Source of the DNA: Algoriphagus sp. AGSA1
GTDB taxonomy: Bacteria > Bacteroidota > Bacteroidia > Cytophagales > Cyclobacteriaceae
Length of the DNA stretch: 64,000 bases
Assembly: GCF_021390545.1 (NCBI RefSeq)
Contig: NZ_JAJUWR010000007.1
Location: 124,001 to 188,000, forward strand
Reading direction: 5' to 3'
The position numbers and the translations under genes were made by a program. The notes beneath the pieces are model-generated. The model had not been told where the DNA came from. It searched no databases and saw nothing but the letters and a program-made list of their open reading frames with translations. Below, piece after piece: positions 1-7,925 of the stretch (positions within the stretch are counted from its first letter, which is position 1; each line of letters starts with the position of its first letter).

Positions 1-186
1 TACCGCCGCAAATGTCCCGTCTGGGCGAGGAGGTGGAATGAAATCATCGAAGAGTCATTTAGCGACATCACCTGTCTCGAACCTGATGCCTTACAAGAGT
101 TTCAAGATGATTTTCAGGATTTTCATAAGCTACTGGAAGCCACTTACCTGCTGTATGTTAGGCACTTTAAGCTAAAAAATACCTGA
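1..186 (+). CDS. C-terminal fragment of unknown protein, paralogue of next gene
   Basis: The window opens inside a reading frame that runs for 61 codons to TGA at 184-186; the start lies outside. I do not recognise the family. The fragment aligns with the C-terminus of the next protein: both have a basic stretch followed by RWN, then an acidic segment, then FHKLLEATYLLYVRH here against FLKLTEASYLIHARY there. The two genes are therefore tandem paralogues on the same strand, 72 nt apart. No signal peptide or membrane segment is visible in this part. Confidence 0.7.
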   Translation, partial: YRRKCPVWARRWNEIIEESFSDITCLEPDALQEFQDDFQDFHKLLEATYLLYVRHFKLKNT

Positions 187-258
187 GAAATATAATGCTC
201 CTCGCTGAGCGTAACCGTTCAAATTTGAATCATAAATTAAGTACAAACGTCTGAAATT

Positions 259-864
259 ATGGGAAATACCTTTAGCACGTTAAAAAAAGAGTACACCTGT
301 ACTTCTCCTGAAAAAGCACATCAGGTTATTAAGGAGCTGTTTGGATCTATAGCACCCTTGCCATTTTGGCTTTCCCATGTGACGATGATTCAAAACGCAG
401 TATTTGACACTTCTCCAGACTACAAGATCTTATTTCCAGACTGCATATTCTATCAGGGTCAGCTCTTTCTAAAACTGATTTATGCCAGCCATCAACTTCG
501 GAATTTCCCTCCTATTTCAGCCAGCTCACTTACTTGGAATCAAATTATTGAAAGTCGGGATAAGGAATTCTCTATCGAGCCAGCGAGTGATAAATGCATC
601 TTTAATCTAATTGACTATGCCCCTAAACAACTTAGTCATGATGAAATACTCGATCCCAGTTCATTTTTACGGAAGTTTTTCAAGCGCAGGAAATTGAAAG
701 GATGGATAAAACGATGGAATTCTTTCCGCGAAATGGCAACATTCTCTTTCTCTGTGGTAGATGGTGACGAGTTAGAATTTCTAAAAGACTTCACCTATTT
801 CCTTAAGCTTACCGAAGCTAGCTATTTGATCCACGCCCGTTATTCTCCGATTCAAAATTATTAA
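259..864 (+). CDS. Hypothetical protein, tandem paralogue
   Basis: This 201-residue protein has no recognised domain, signal peptide or membrane helix. Its C-terminal 60 residues match the preceding partial gene, so it belongs to a small locally duplicated family. The middle is rich in aromatic residues and the segment before the conserved RWN motif is strongly basic (about residues 138-152), which could contact nucleic acid or an acidic partner; that is only inference. It starts with ATG at 259. The next gene converges on it. Confidence 0.6.
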   Translation: MGNTFSTLKKEYTCTSPEKAHQVIKELFGSIAPLPFWLSHVTMIQNAVFDTSPDYKILFPDCIFYQGQLFLKLIYASHQLRNFPPISASSLTWNQIIESRDKEFSIEPASDKCIFNLIDYAPKQLSHDEILDPSSFLRKFFKRRKLKGWIKRWNSFREMATFSFSVVDGDELEFLKDFTYFLKLTEASYLIHARYSPIQNY

Positions 865-920
865 ATTCAGTTTTTGGTCTTTGAAAACCTCTGGAATTTC
901 ATATCCCAATAGTTAGAGAC

Positions 921-1430
921 CTAACTAAAAGAATATCCAGAAATCAATATTGCTCGTATATAATGTATTCTTTCCAACAAAAGCATTGCCCGTAAACCAG
1001 GATCCAAATTTTCCTCTAGCTTGATAGTCACCTCTCCTTTGCCAATCACTGTCTTCAATTCAACGCCTGTTTTTCCCTCAGAAGACCAACTAATCCCATT
1101 CTGAGAAAGCATCTCTCTTTTCCATACAAGTTCCCCATCTCGACTGTCTTTTATTTTAGTCATTGATGTGTTTAAAGTAATCCCAGCATTAGTCGATCCT
1201 AAGATTTGATAGACCCCATCTATCTTAGCCACAATCAGGTCGTCCACTGAAACCCCATCTTTTCTCAACTCAATCTTACCAAGGACTTGCCCATCACCGT
1301 TCACTAACTCAGAGTTCCCGCTCATATTCATGATATCTTTGATATCGAATGTGACGGTATACCTTTCAGTTTGCTTATCAGCTCTTGACCAAAAAAGCAT
1401 CAGTGTACAAAAAACAAGTAGCTTTAGCAT
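921..1430 (-). CDS. Putative secreted protein of unknown function
   Basis: A 169-residue protein with a hydrophobic N-terminus (MLKLLVFCTLMLFW) that looks like a signal peptide or an N-terminal anchor. The rest is a string of short beta-like segments with repeated 'G-x-V/I' and 'DG' turns (for example DGQVLGKIELRKDG), suggesting a small all-beta domain outside the cytoplasm. I do not recognise a family. The ATG at 1430 is the only sensible start. It points away from the MutS-like gene upstream and converges with the unknown gene ending at 864. Confidence 0.55.
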   Translation of the reverse strand: MLKLLVFCTLMLFWSRADKQTERYTVTFDIKDIMNMSGNSELVNGDGQVLGKIELRKDGVSVDDLIVAKIDGVYQILGSTNAGITLNTSMTKIKDSRDGELVWKREMLSQNGISWSSEGKTGVELKTVIGKGEVTIKLEENLDPGLRAMLLLERIHYIRAILISGYSFS

Positions 1431-1602
1431 ATTCTCTGAAATTTAGATCCAACTAATAGAACTACGTGAACAGGCATCCAATGGATATAATGTTTCACTA
1501 AAGTTAATCCATTAAACTAATGATTACCAACCTAATAAACTTCTAGTAAACGGAGGCTTTTGTTATAGAGTTTGATTTTATCTTTTATCCACGCCTCCCA
1601 AA

Positions 1603-3117
1603 TTAGGTCAACCTTCCCCTGATCTTCCCCAAAACCTCTTCTGGATACCCCATATCCCTCAGTACAAAAACAGCATTGGTGCTCTGCAACACTCCAGCCC
1701 TGAGCCGGAAATCGTATTGATAGTTACCAGCCACATCCTGTCCGGTAAAGTAGAAAAATATAAAATCAGGGAGCCCATGAACTAACTCCAAGTCATGGGT
1801 TGTGGCAATCACTATAGAATTCTCCTGAGCAAGCTGTTGCAATACTTCCGAGGAAATCACCAACCGCTCCCGGCTGTTTGTCCCCTTGAAAATCTCGTCT
1901 ATCAATAGCAAGTTAAATCCCTGTTCATGATCAACAGTGAGCATTTCTTTCATAGTCTCGGCCTCACTATAAAAGTAACTTTTGTCACTTTCCAACTCAT
2001 CAAAAGTCTGAATAGAAGAATGGATATGCAGCTTTGGAAGAATCATTTCCTGAGCAAAAACCGAATTAATAGTCTGCGCCAAAAGGCAGTTCAATCCTAT
2101 AATTCTAAGGAATGTGCTTTTGCCTGACATATTTGTACCGGTTATCAAAACACCATTTCGGTCAATACGAATAGAATTTCGGATTGCATATGAAAGCAAG
2201 GGATGAAACATTCCTTTGCCATCAATCTGGAGCGAAGTACCCTCCTTGGGCACGGTGATAAAAGGATCTGATTTCCTAAGTTGTGCAATGGATAAGGCAA
2301 AATCCAGGTAAGCAACGTAATCAAAATTCTCTTCGATCAGACTTCGCTTCTCTCCTATTTCCTTGAGAATAGAATAATAAAGAAGAGTTTCGATCAGAAA
2401 AGCGGCTTTGAATAATTCAGTTATATACCCCACCAATTCCGCCAATTCACCAAACCCTTTCATTCTTGGTTTAAGCACGGATGCCTTAAAGATGAGTGAT
2501 CCTACCTTTTCGATTTCGGGCTGTTTGGGCATGAAAATTCCTTGTTTTTTTGACTCTTTCAGAATGAGCTGCGACATGGCTAACATTTCTCCTAGCTGGC
2601 CAAATGTCCTTGACTCAAGAGATACATTCAGTTCGCTCCAATAATGGATAAAGAAATTGCAGGTGATCACCAGTATTGCCGGTAAAATCATCCATTGCAT
2701 GAATAATGACGAGATCACTCCTATAACAGAAAGTGCCGAGAGTATGTAAAACAACATAAACCATGGATTTTGAGGTGTCTCTCTTTGAAAAACATTACAC
2801 AAGAAATAGGAATCATTCTTTGATAAGCTTTCCAGCTTACGCGTCATAAAAGATTCAAAACCTGGGTTATTCTCAAACGTCTGAATTGTTGACTCTAACC
2901 TTTCATCTAGTAAATCCCCTTCTTTCACCAATCTAAGGGAAGAATACAGGTATTGCTCTCCGTATTTGGTAAGGGTATGATCGATTCGGAGAAACACCTC
3001 ATCCATTCCCAGATCATTCCAAAGCTTGGAAGAAATATTCTGGAAAAATCCAGTCTTGTCAGTTTGGTTATAATACTTGCTGATCCTATCGAAATCCAGA
3101 TCGCTTGATTTCTTCAT
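1603..3117 (-). CDS. MutS-family ATPase with transmembrane hairpin
   Basis: A 504-residue protein with the ATPase core of the MutS family at its C-terminus. It has Walker A GTNMSGKS (about 327-334), Walker B LLLIDE (about 403-408) followed by the MutS-type FKGTNS, and the ATTHD switch (about 438-442). The mismatch-binding and connector domains of true MutS are absent. In their place are a helical region and two adjacent hydrophobic stretches (about 120-160) that look like a membrane hairpin. This matches the short 'MutS-related' proteins common in Bacteroidota, whose role is unknown; a function in canonical mismatch repair is unlikely. ATG at 3117 is preferred to an in-frame TTG at 3126. Confidence 0.85.
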   Translation of the reverse strand: MKKSSDLDFDRISKYYNQTDKTGFFQNISSKLWNDLGMDEVFLRIDHTLTKYGEQYLYSSLRLVKEGDLLDERLESTIQTFENNPGFESFMTRKLESLSKNDSYFLCNVFQRETPQNPWFMLFYILSALSVIGVISSLFMQWMILPAILVITCNFFIHYWSELNVSLESRTFGQLGEMLAMSQLILKESKKQGIFMPKQPEIEKVGSLIFKASVLKPRMKGFGELAELVGYITELFKAAFLIETLLYYSILKEIGEKRSLIEENFDYVAYLDFALSIAQLRKSDPFITVPKEGTSLQIDGKGMFHPLLSYAIRNSIRIDRNGVLITGTNMSGKSTFLRIIGLNCLLAQTINSVFAQEMILPKLHIHSSIQTFDELESDKSYFYSEAETMKEMLTVDHEQGFNLLLIDEIFKGTNSRERLVISSEVLQQLAQENSIVIATTHDLELVHGLPDFIFFYFTGQDVAGNYQYDFRLRAGVLQSTNAVFVLRDMGYPEEVLGKIRGRLT

Positions 3118-3196
3118 TAATGCCAATTAAGGTTGTCGGTTATTGATTTTAAAAGGTAAAAGATAAAAATTTTATGATAAGTATCTTGCTCTAGCT

Positions 3197-3445
3197 GTTC
3201 AGGGTTTTGCAATCCTGAACCTAGACCGTAGGATCTCAAATCTTCAGGTCAAACTTCGAGATTAAATCCACGACATTCATCAATAGTCGAAGAATGAGAA
3301 AAATCCCCCTTGCCCCCTTTAAAAAAGGGAAATTGCCAAATTGAACCTTTAGCATTAATTTAAAATATATAAGTGCAGGTAATTTAACTGCTCAGGATTT
3401 GCAATCCTGAACCTCGATCGTCGGATCTCAAAACTTCGAGATTAC
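3197..3445. repeat. Imperfect direct repeat pair in 440-nt gene-free gap
   Basis: Two related copies lie at 3197-3265 and 3389-3445. Both contain an inverted repeat built on TTCAGG...CCTGAA around GCAATCCTGAACCT, then GTCGGATCTCAAA or GTAGGATCTCAAA, then AACTTCGAGATTA; the first copy has a 10-nt insertion before the last block. This is a dispersed palindromic intergenic element. Nothing in the gap between the MutS-like gene and the lipoprotein gene looks coding. Confidence 0.6.
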
Positions 3446-3557
3446 AAATCTCGAAGAGCACGGGCCTCTTCCGTCTTCTGTCTCCTGTCTTCCAACCACT
3501 AAAAGATAGAAAATATGGCTACTGGCATCATTGTGGATAATCAGATTCGCAAAAATG

Positions 3558-4724
3558 CTATCCCTTCTCCCTCAACTCATAGATATAATAGCACTGATAG
3601 TCCTTTTCATACTCATGAAGTTCGGCTTGATCGCCAGTCTGCAAGTACCTCCTTGGCCCTACATTAAGCTTTAACCTTCCGGGAAGTGTCCATGGTATCG
3701 GTTTGCCCAGTTGCTTTCCGTCCTTGATATAGTAGAAAAATCGCTTCTTAGAAGCTGCCTCTGCCTTTCGCTGTTCTTCATTCTGATTTTCAAAAACCAG
3801 ATTTGGATCCGCACCTGTTCTGTACCCCACAAGCATTTCATCCCCAAATCCTACCATTTCATCGAAAGCACCTCCCATGGTATGGTTCTGTGTCCGGTAT
3901 TCTTTTACTGTGGTGTAAGATGCATCAGTCATCGGTATGTCTATCAGTTGATCAGGTTTGAGACGATCCAACTTTATTTTGTTGACTGTTTTAAAACCAT
4001 CGCTTGGATCCAACTGATACAGCGTAGTATCCCCATACAAAATAGTAGAAATGTAACTGGACCTGGGACCTGAGAAAAACACAGGTTTATCCATAGAAGG
4101 ATAGAACTGTCCCGACCGAAACTTGCTGTTCTCATCCAAACGCCCACCCTTTTTCACTTCCCCGGTTTGAATATCCATCAGGTGAACCATACTAAGCGTA
4201 TCGTAATAATCCACCGGATAAGGCTGCAAATAGCCATCATTCAGATTAGCAACTGCACTTAGCTCCCCATCTGCAGATCTGAAAGTACTGAGATTGTCCA
4301 GTGAAAAGTGAACCAATCGGGCCCGGACTCTTTGCTCGAAAGGAAATTTCCTTTTCTGCTTCAGTTCCAAATCATAGACAAAGGCTTCCCCCTCTGAAAT
4401 AAATAGGATCTCATCCTCAACAAAGCCCGCCCTTACCAGCACCAACCCAAAGGCATCAGGCCCCTCCGAAAGTTTATTTTCAGCTAGAATCTTTCCTGAG
4501 CTATTGACCATATAATAATGCCCTTCCATACTGGCTTGCTTCACTAGCAGATAAAGTCCCTTTTCATGGTGGTAGTCAAGCACATGAACGGGCTCCAGAA
4601 TATCCATCACTAAAGAATCAATTTTTACCAGTTCAAATTCACGATCAGAATCACGTGTAGCTGATTTTTCGGCACAGGAAATCATGAGCACTAGCAGACA
4701 AAACGAAAGAGAAAGGAGTTTCAT
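3558..4724 (-). CDS. Putative beta-propeller lipoprotein
   Basis: A 388-residue protein with a lipoprotein signal: a hydrophobic stretch ending LVLMISCAEK, with the lipobox cysteine at residue 17. The mature part is made of repeating beta-strand segments of about 45-60 residues, with recurring 'YLLV', 'ILFISEGEAFVYD' and 'MVGFGDEMLVGY' strands. This resembles the 6-bladed propeller or DUF4221-type lipoproteins of Bacteroidota, but I cannot assign the family firmly. It probably sits in the outer membrane or on the periplasmic face. It is a single gene with a 320-nt gap upstream and no linked SusC/SusD pair. Confidence 0.6.
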   Translation of the reverse strand: MKLLSLSFCLLVLMISCAEKSATRDSDREFELVKIDSLVMDILEPVHVLDYHHEKGLYLLVKQASMEGHYYMVNSSGKILAENKLSEGPDAFGLVLVRAGFVEDEILFISEGEAFVYDLELKQKRKFPFEQRVRARLVHFSLDNLSTFRSADGELSAVANLNDGYLQPYPVDYYDTLSMVHLMDIQTGEVKKGGRLDENSKFRSGQFYPSMDKPVFFSGPRSSYISTILYGDTTLYQLDPSDGFKTVNKIKLDRLKPDQLIDIPMTDASYTTVKEYRTQNHTMGGAFDEMVGFGDEMLVGYRTGADPNLVFENQNEEQRKAEAASKKRFFYYIKDGKQLGKPIPWTLPGRLKLNVGPRRYLQTGDQAELHEYEKDYQCYYIYELREKG

Positions 4725-4897
4725 AAGATTATAGTTTTAGCTAAACTACTAAAATTTAGTAGAACATAAAACCTCTATTTGATCATGAGGAAAAAGAGAC
4801 CTGAGCAGCAAACTAAAATCCCATTACCGAACTGCTAAAAAGTGTAAAGGCATTTCCAAAAACCTAACACCAACTTTGGAAACTCTTGACACCAAAC

Positions 4898-4973
4898 AAA
4901 GCCAATTAAAAATTGGTGAGAATATGAGAGTGGAGCTACAAATTCCACCCCGTGGGTATAACTGATATTTGAC
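4898..4973. repeat. Dispersed about 75-bp repeat, copy 1
   Basis: This element matches 7205-7277 over its full length with few gaps: AAAGCCAATT, then AATTGG, then ATATGAG, then TGGA...TACAAATTCCAC, then AACTG(A/G)TATTT. It contains two short inverted repeats, CCAATT/AATTGG and TGGA/TCCA. It lies in the 320-nt gap upstream of the lipoprotein gene, outside the peptide locus, while its partner lies inside it. No gene was seen in this gap. Confidence 0.65.
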
Positions 4974-5043
4974 TATACCAAAGGGCTACACAAATGACTT
5001 TTTCAGACTTCTGAATTCAGCTTTCAGATTTTACTTCAAATTC

Positions 5044-5694
5044 TTATACCGGATTTCCCCCACCAAAGAATAATAGATGAGTTCCAATCAAAATCCCATT
5101 GTACACTCCGTGAAAAATCATTGCCCAAATCATCCCATGATTCAATCTAATATAACTGATGATCAACCCAACAAAAAACTGGGCTCCGACCAATATAGGA
5201 ATAAGATAAAACTGCGTGGCATAATCAAAACTCGTAAAGTTCCCCAAGTGAATCAATCCAAATAACACAGCAGAACCATAAACAACCAGCTTCAACGGCG
5301 GAGGATTGTTTTTCGAAATACGAATCAAAAGCCAAATCAGATAGATCCAGAGTATAATGACTGGATACCAAAATTCGGAAATAAGCAATACTGATAAACC
5401 CAAACTCCACAAAACATATTTTTTAGTTCGAACCAAATGAAGTCGAAATATAGGCTCTTCCAAAAGCGGGGCAATGAAAATCCCTGCAAAAACCATTAAA
5501 ACCGGAGTTTCCTTCAACATTTCCATCACAGCATTCTCCAGTTCGTCCAAACCCAACGCATAAATCAAAGCAGAGTATGGAGCAATAACAAGAAACGTTA
5601 TCACCAATAGGTAAATAAATCGCCTAAAAGTCATGAGCTGAAATTCTTCTAGCTGTTTTGGGAGGCGGAAAAATTGAATTAATTCTCTAATCAT
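5044..5694 (-). CDS. CPBP-family intramembrane metalloprotease
   Basis: A 216-residue polytopic membrane protein with the three CPBP (Abi/Rce1-like) motifs: EEPIFR (E79, E80, R84), FGLIH (H149) and HGVYN (H195, N199). These residues form the zinc or water-activating site in characterised family members. About six hydrophobic segments are present. Family members include prenyl-protein proteases and bacteriocin self-immunity proteins of Gram-positive bacteria. Here it lies just downstream of two double-glycine peptide genes, so an immunity or processing role is attractive but inferred. ATG at 5694. It is separated from the peptide genes by a strong terminator and a small membrane protein gene. 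Confidence 0.88.
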   Translation of the reverse strand: MIRELIQFFRLPKQLEEFQLMTFRRFIYLLVITFLVIAPYSALIYALGLDELENAVMEMLKETPVLMVFAGIFIAPLLEEPIFRLHLVRTKKYVLWSLGLSVLLISEFWYPVIILWIYLIWLLIRISKNNPPPLKLVVYGSAVLFGLIHLGNFTSFDYATQFYLIPILVGAQFFVGLIISYIRLNHGMIWAMIFHGVYNGILIGTHLLFFGGGNPV

Positions 5695-5735
5695 AGTTAC
5701 ATTTAAGCCGATTATTACACCACTATTAGGAACAA

Positions 5736-5939
5736 CTATTTACCATTATTATGTCTTTTCTTAATTTGTTTAGGAAATGGAAAAAATGAACAGTAAAAAA
5801 AGACAAAAAGAATCATTATTGACAGATGCTTAGAGGTAAACTGTTTAAATCCGAAAAAGCACTTTGATACAAAGTAAATAACTAAGACAATAATAATAGA
5901 TGTAAGAAAATTACTTATATGTTTTTTAATTTCTTCCAT
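5736..5939 (-). CDS. Small two-helix membrane protein
   Basis: A 67-residue protein with two hydrophobic stretches (about residues 12-29 and 39-55) and a basic C-terminal tail (KQIKKRHNNGK). There is no recognised domain. The gene sits 41 nt ahead of the CPBP gene on the same strand and immediately after the terminator of the peptide pair at 6005-6382. Its size, topology and position fit a dedicated immunity protein, but that is inference. ATG at 5939. Confidence 0.45.
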   Translation of the reverse strand: MEEIKKHISNFLTSIIIVLVIYFVSKCFFGFKQFTSKHLSIMILFVFFYCSFFPFPKQIKKRHNNGK

Positions 5940-5948
5940 TTTTCAATA

Positions 5949-5987
5949 AAAAAAAACAAGGAGAACCACTTTAAAGTGGTTCTCCTT
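5949..5987 (-). terminator. Strong intrinsic terminator of peptide pair
   Basis: A perfect 15-bp inverted repeat (AAGGAGAACCACTTT and its complement, 5958-5987) is followed on the minus strand by G and a run of eight T. It ends the transcript carrying the two small peptide genes 6215-6382 and 6005-6196. Confidence 0.9.
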
Positions 5988-6004
5988 AATATTTGAATTC
6001 TATT

Positions 6005-6196
6005 TTAGCATTCGCAGTCACAGCATTCGCCATCTAACCCATCCTCAATTCCTTGAACAGCTTCAACCGCATAATATCCGGCAACCCCTGCAGCACAGGC
6101 ACCCACTACCCAAACTACTGCTTTGGCAATTAATGGCCAAGCACCACCATTTATGTTTCGGAGCTCTTCGTTAGATAATTCTTTAAATCTTTCCAT
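6005..6196 (-). CDS. Double-glycine-leader peptide precursor (bacteriocin-like)
   Basis: A 63-residue precursor. The leader, residues 1-18, ends LSNEELRNINGG, the pattern recognised by C39-peptidase exporters: hydrophobic residues at set spacings and Gly-Gly before the cut. The predicted 45-residue mature peptide begins AWPLIAKAVV. It is hydrophobic and Ala/Val/Gly-rich in the middle, with one cysteine (C34), and ends in an acidic cysteine cluster ECCDCEC (C58, C59, C61, C63). It lies 18 nt downstream of a second precursor gene and shares its MExFKELS start. It is probably exported by the transporter encoded at 9188-11377. Whether it is an antibacterial or a signal cannot be told from sequence. 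Confidence 0.75.
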   Translation of the reverse strand: MERFKELSNEELRNINGGAWPLIAKAVVWVVGACAAGVAGYYAVEAVQGIEDGLDGECCDCEC

Positions 6197-6214
6197 TTTT
6201 TTTGAATTTGAAAT

Positions 6215-6382
6215 TTATACTAAAACACAACCGAATTCTGCACAAGGATCATAAACAGGCTCATCCGATGAATTCCACCATTCAACAACCTTCATTGTGG
6301 TTTTACAAAACCAATCTCTTACAGGCCCACCGCCATCCACCTCCTGCATCTCCTCCAAACTCAATTCCTTAAACTTTTCCAT
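6215..6382 (-). CDS. Double-glycine-leader peptide precursor, 55 residues
   Basis: A short frame from ATG at 6382 to TAA at 6215-6217. The leader runs MEKFKELSLEEMQEVDGG, nearly matching its downstream neighbour (MERFKELSNEELRNINGG), so the two are clear paralogues in the leader and unrelated in the core. The predicted core starts GPVRDWFCKT. It contains a WW pair and three cysteines (C26, C47, C52) and is more polar and acidic than the other three peptides. The pair probably shares one transcript ending at the hairpin near 5960. Confidence rests on the leader and the gene pairing. Confidence 0.65.
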   Translation of the reverse strand: MEKFKELSLEEMQEVDGGGPVRDWFCKTTMKVVEWWNSSDEPVYDPCAEFGCVLV

Positions 6383-6460
6383 AAGTTAATAAATTATTCG
6401 CTTCCCCGACTTTTTTCAGGAGTCGGATTACCTCATCTCAGCACAGGTAAATCAAGTTAG

Positions 6461-7066
6461 CTAGCATTTCTCGTTGAGACTTTCAAAAAGCTGAAAGCTC
6501 CCATGGGCAAGTACTCTATACTAGGCAATCATGGCTATGGGGACTATATAACATGGCCCAGTAAGGAGGCGAAAGAAGCCAATATGCAGCGCCTATATGA
6601 AATCCGCGAAGAACTGGGCTTTAGGCTACTACGAAACGAAAGCGTCAAGCTTCAAAAGCCAGCCTTTAGCGGAGTCGAAGCTAGCATAGATCTGATCGGT
6701 GTGGAGAACTGGGGAAAAGGATTCGGGCAGTACGGAGACCTAAAGAAAGCTGCGGCAAACCTCAGCGATCAAAGCTTTAAAATATTGATGAGCCACGATC
6801 CTTCCCATTTTGATGAGCAGGTAAAAAACTTCTCCCAATTTATCCATCTCACCTTAAGCAGACATACCCACGGGATGCAGTTTGGGATCGAGATCCCCGG
6901 TTTTATTAAATGGAGCCCGGCTTCTCTTCGCTACCCAAAATGGGCCAGACTATACGAAGAACTAGGCCGATACTTACATGTCAACCGAGGATTTGGGTTT
7001 TTGGCTTTTCCAGGACGGGTTGGCATTTGGCCGGAGATTACGGTGATCAAGCTGAAGAGGAAGTAA
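6461..7066 (+). pseudogene. Truncated metallophosphoesterase
   Basis: The frame encodes only the C-terminal half of a membrane-type calcineurin-like phosphoesterase. Readable homology starts with VETFKKLKAPMGKYSILGNH, preceded by an in-frame TAG at 6458, and runs through LMSHDP and HTHGMQFGIEIPGF to WPEITVI. The N-terminal membrane segments and the first metal-binding motifs (DxH, GDxxD) are missing. Two remaining motifs are altered: GNHD reads GNHG and the expected GHTHG reads RHTHG. The internal ATG at 6503 would give 187 residues, but such a product could not bind metal normally. I read it as a decayed fragment cut by insertion of the neighbouring peptide locus. Confidence 0.8.
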
Positions 7067-7085
7067 TAGCTTCAGTGATACGAAG

Positions 7086-7117
7086 AACCTTTGAGGTTTT
7101 AAAAACCTCGAAGGTTT
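7086..7117. terminator. Palindromic hairpin after metallophosphoesterase remnant
   Basis: An inverted repeat AACCTTTGAGGTTTT / AAAAACCTCGAAGGTT with one mismatch starts 20 nt after the remnant's stop codon. It could act as a bidirectional terminator; related AACCTCGAAG hairpins occur at 30375. Confidence 0.5.
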
Positions 7118-7204
7118 AGAATCTTTAGATTAAAATTGGAGAACACTTTCGAGATATTATGAATCTAATAGCAAATTAAACACATCACTTTCAATAGGTT
7201 ATCT

Positions 7205-7277
7205 AAAGCCAATTCCAAATTGGTAAAGATATGAGGTTGGAATTACAAATTCCACTCAGTCCAAACTGGTATTTAAC
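7205..7277. repeat. Dispersed about 75-bp repeat, copy 2
   Basis: Partner of 4898-4973 in the same orientation, with the same AAAGCCAATT start, the ATATGAG centre and the TACAAATTCCAC block. The two copies bracket the CPBP gene, one peptide pair and the metallophosphoesterase remnant (about 2.3 kb). The remaining sequence from 7118 to 7465 is AT-rich and shows no gene. Confidence 0.65.
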
Positions 7278-7465
7278 TTCACCTACAGGGTAAGCTCATT
7301 AGGGCGGTAATTAGTCTCAAATAAAATTCCTGGCTTCTGAGGAGTTGATACACCCACACACCCCCTTAATCAAATTATGATCACTATTTATGATCATTAT
7401 GATTTTCAAACTACAACTATAATTTAATTACTAAGTTGTTCAAAAAGGTGATTAATAAAGAAATT

Positions 7466-7636
7466 TTATGCTTGATTTCTAGATCTTTTCTTAAAAACTA
7501 AATCAGCTATGATCATAATTGAAAGCGCTATAAAGATATAATATATAGCTATAGTTTTATCATAGAATAAAAGACCTAAACCTATTAACATTAAGACTAA
7601 TCTCGGTATTAATTTTATGTTACTGGTTATATACAT
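7466..7636 (-). CDS. Small two-helix membrane protein, 56 residues
   Basis: A frame from ATG at 7636 to TAA at 7466-7468. The product has two long hydrophobic segments (about residues 9-25 and 28-46) and ends in a basic tail (KKRSRNQA), so it should be a membrane hairpin with both ends in the cytoplasm. I know no named family for it. Its size and topology match the small membrane proteins at 5736-5939 and 8313-8498. All three lie among the peptide precursors, so they are candidate immunity proteins by position. No peptide gene adjoins this one now, only the decayed one at 7767-7925. Confidence 0.4.
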   Translation of the reverse strand: MYITSNIKLIPRLVLMLIGLGLLFYDKTIAIYYIFIALSIMIIADLVFKKRSRNQA

Positions 7637-7766
7637 GTTTTTTTATTTAAAACCACTAAAGTATTTAGTTAACCTTAGTGGTAATGTGAGAATAAATAAT
7701 CACTTTGCTTGCCCATTGAAACATTCCACAACAGATAGTCCAAACAATTGCAATTTCACCGAACAA

Positions 7767-7925
7767 TTAGGTATGAGGAGCAAAAGATAAAGCAAGACCA
7801 ACGAAAATTGCACCATCTCAGAAACCATTCCAAAAGGATTTATTGAGCCAATTAAGCGCAGTACCAACACCTATTTTCCCCATTGACACAGTTAAACCGG
7901 ACACACTGCTTCCCCAGTGGGGCAC
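7767..7925 (-). pseudogene. Possible decayed bacteriocin-like peptide fused to IS remnant
   Basis: The frame that begins as a transposase at 8012 loses transposase character after residue 29. It continues as a small hydrophobic, Gly/Ala-rich stretch, MGKIGVGTALNWLNKSFWNG, meets TGA at 7818-7820, and continues in the same frame as DGAIFVGLALSFAPHT to a second stop at 7767. The composition on both sides of the stop resembles a class II bacteriocin core whose leader was replaced by the IS fragment. There is no homologue in the window to prove this, so it is a reading of composition and position only. Confidence 0.3.

Noticed and set aside
6910..7119. A 69-codon frame on the plus strand with an ATG start.
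   Set aside because: It is an alternative frame inside the metallophosphoesterase remnant and shows no protein character.
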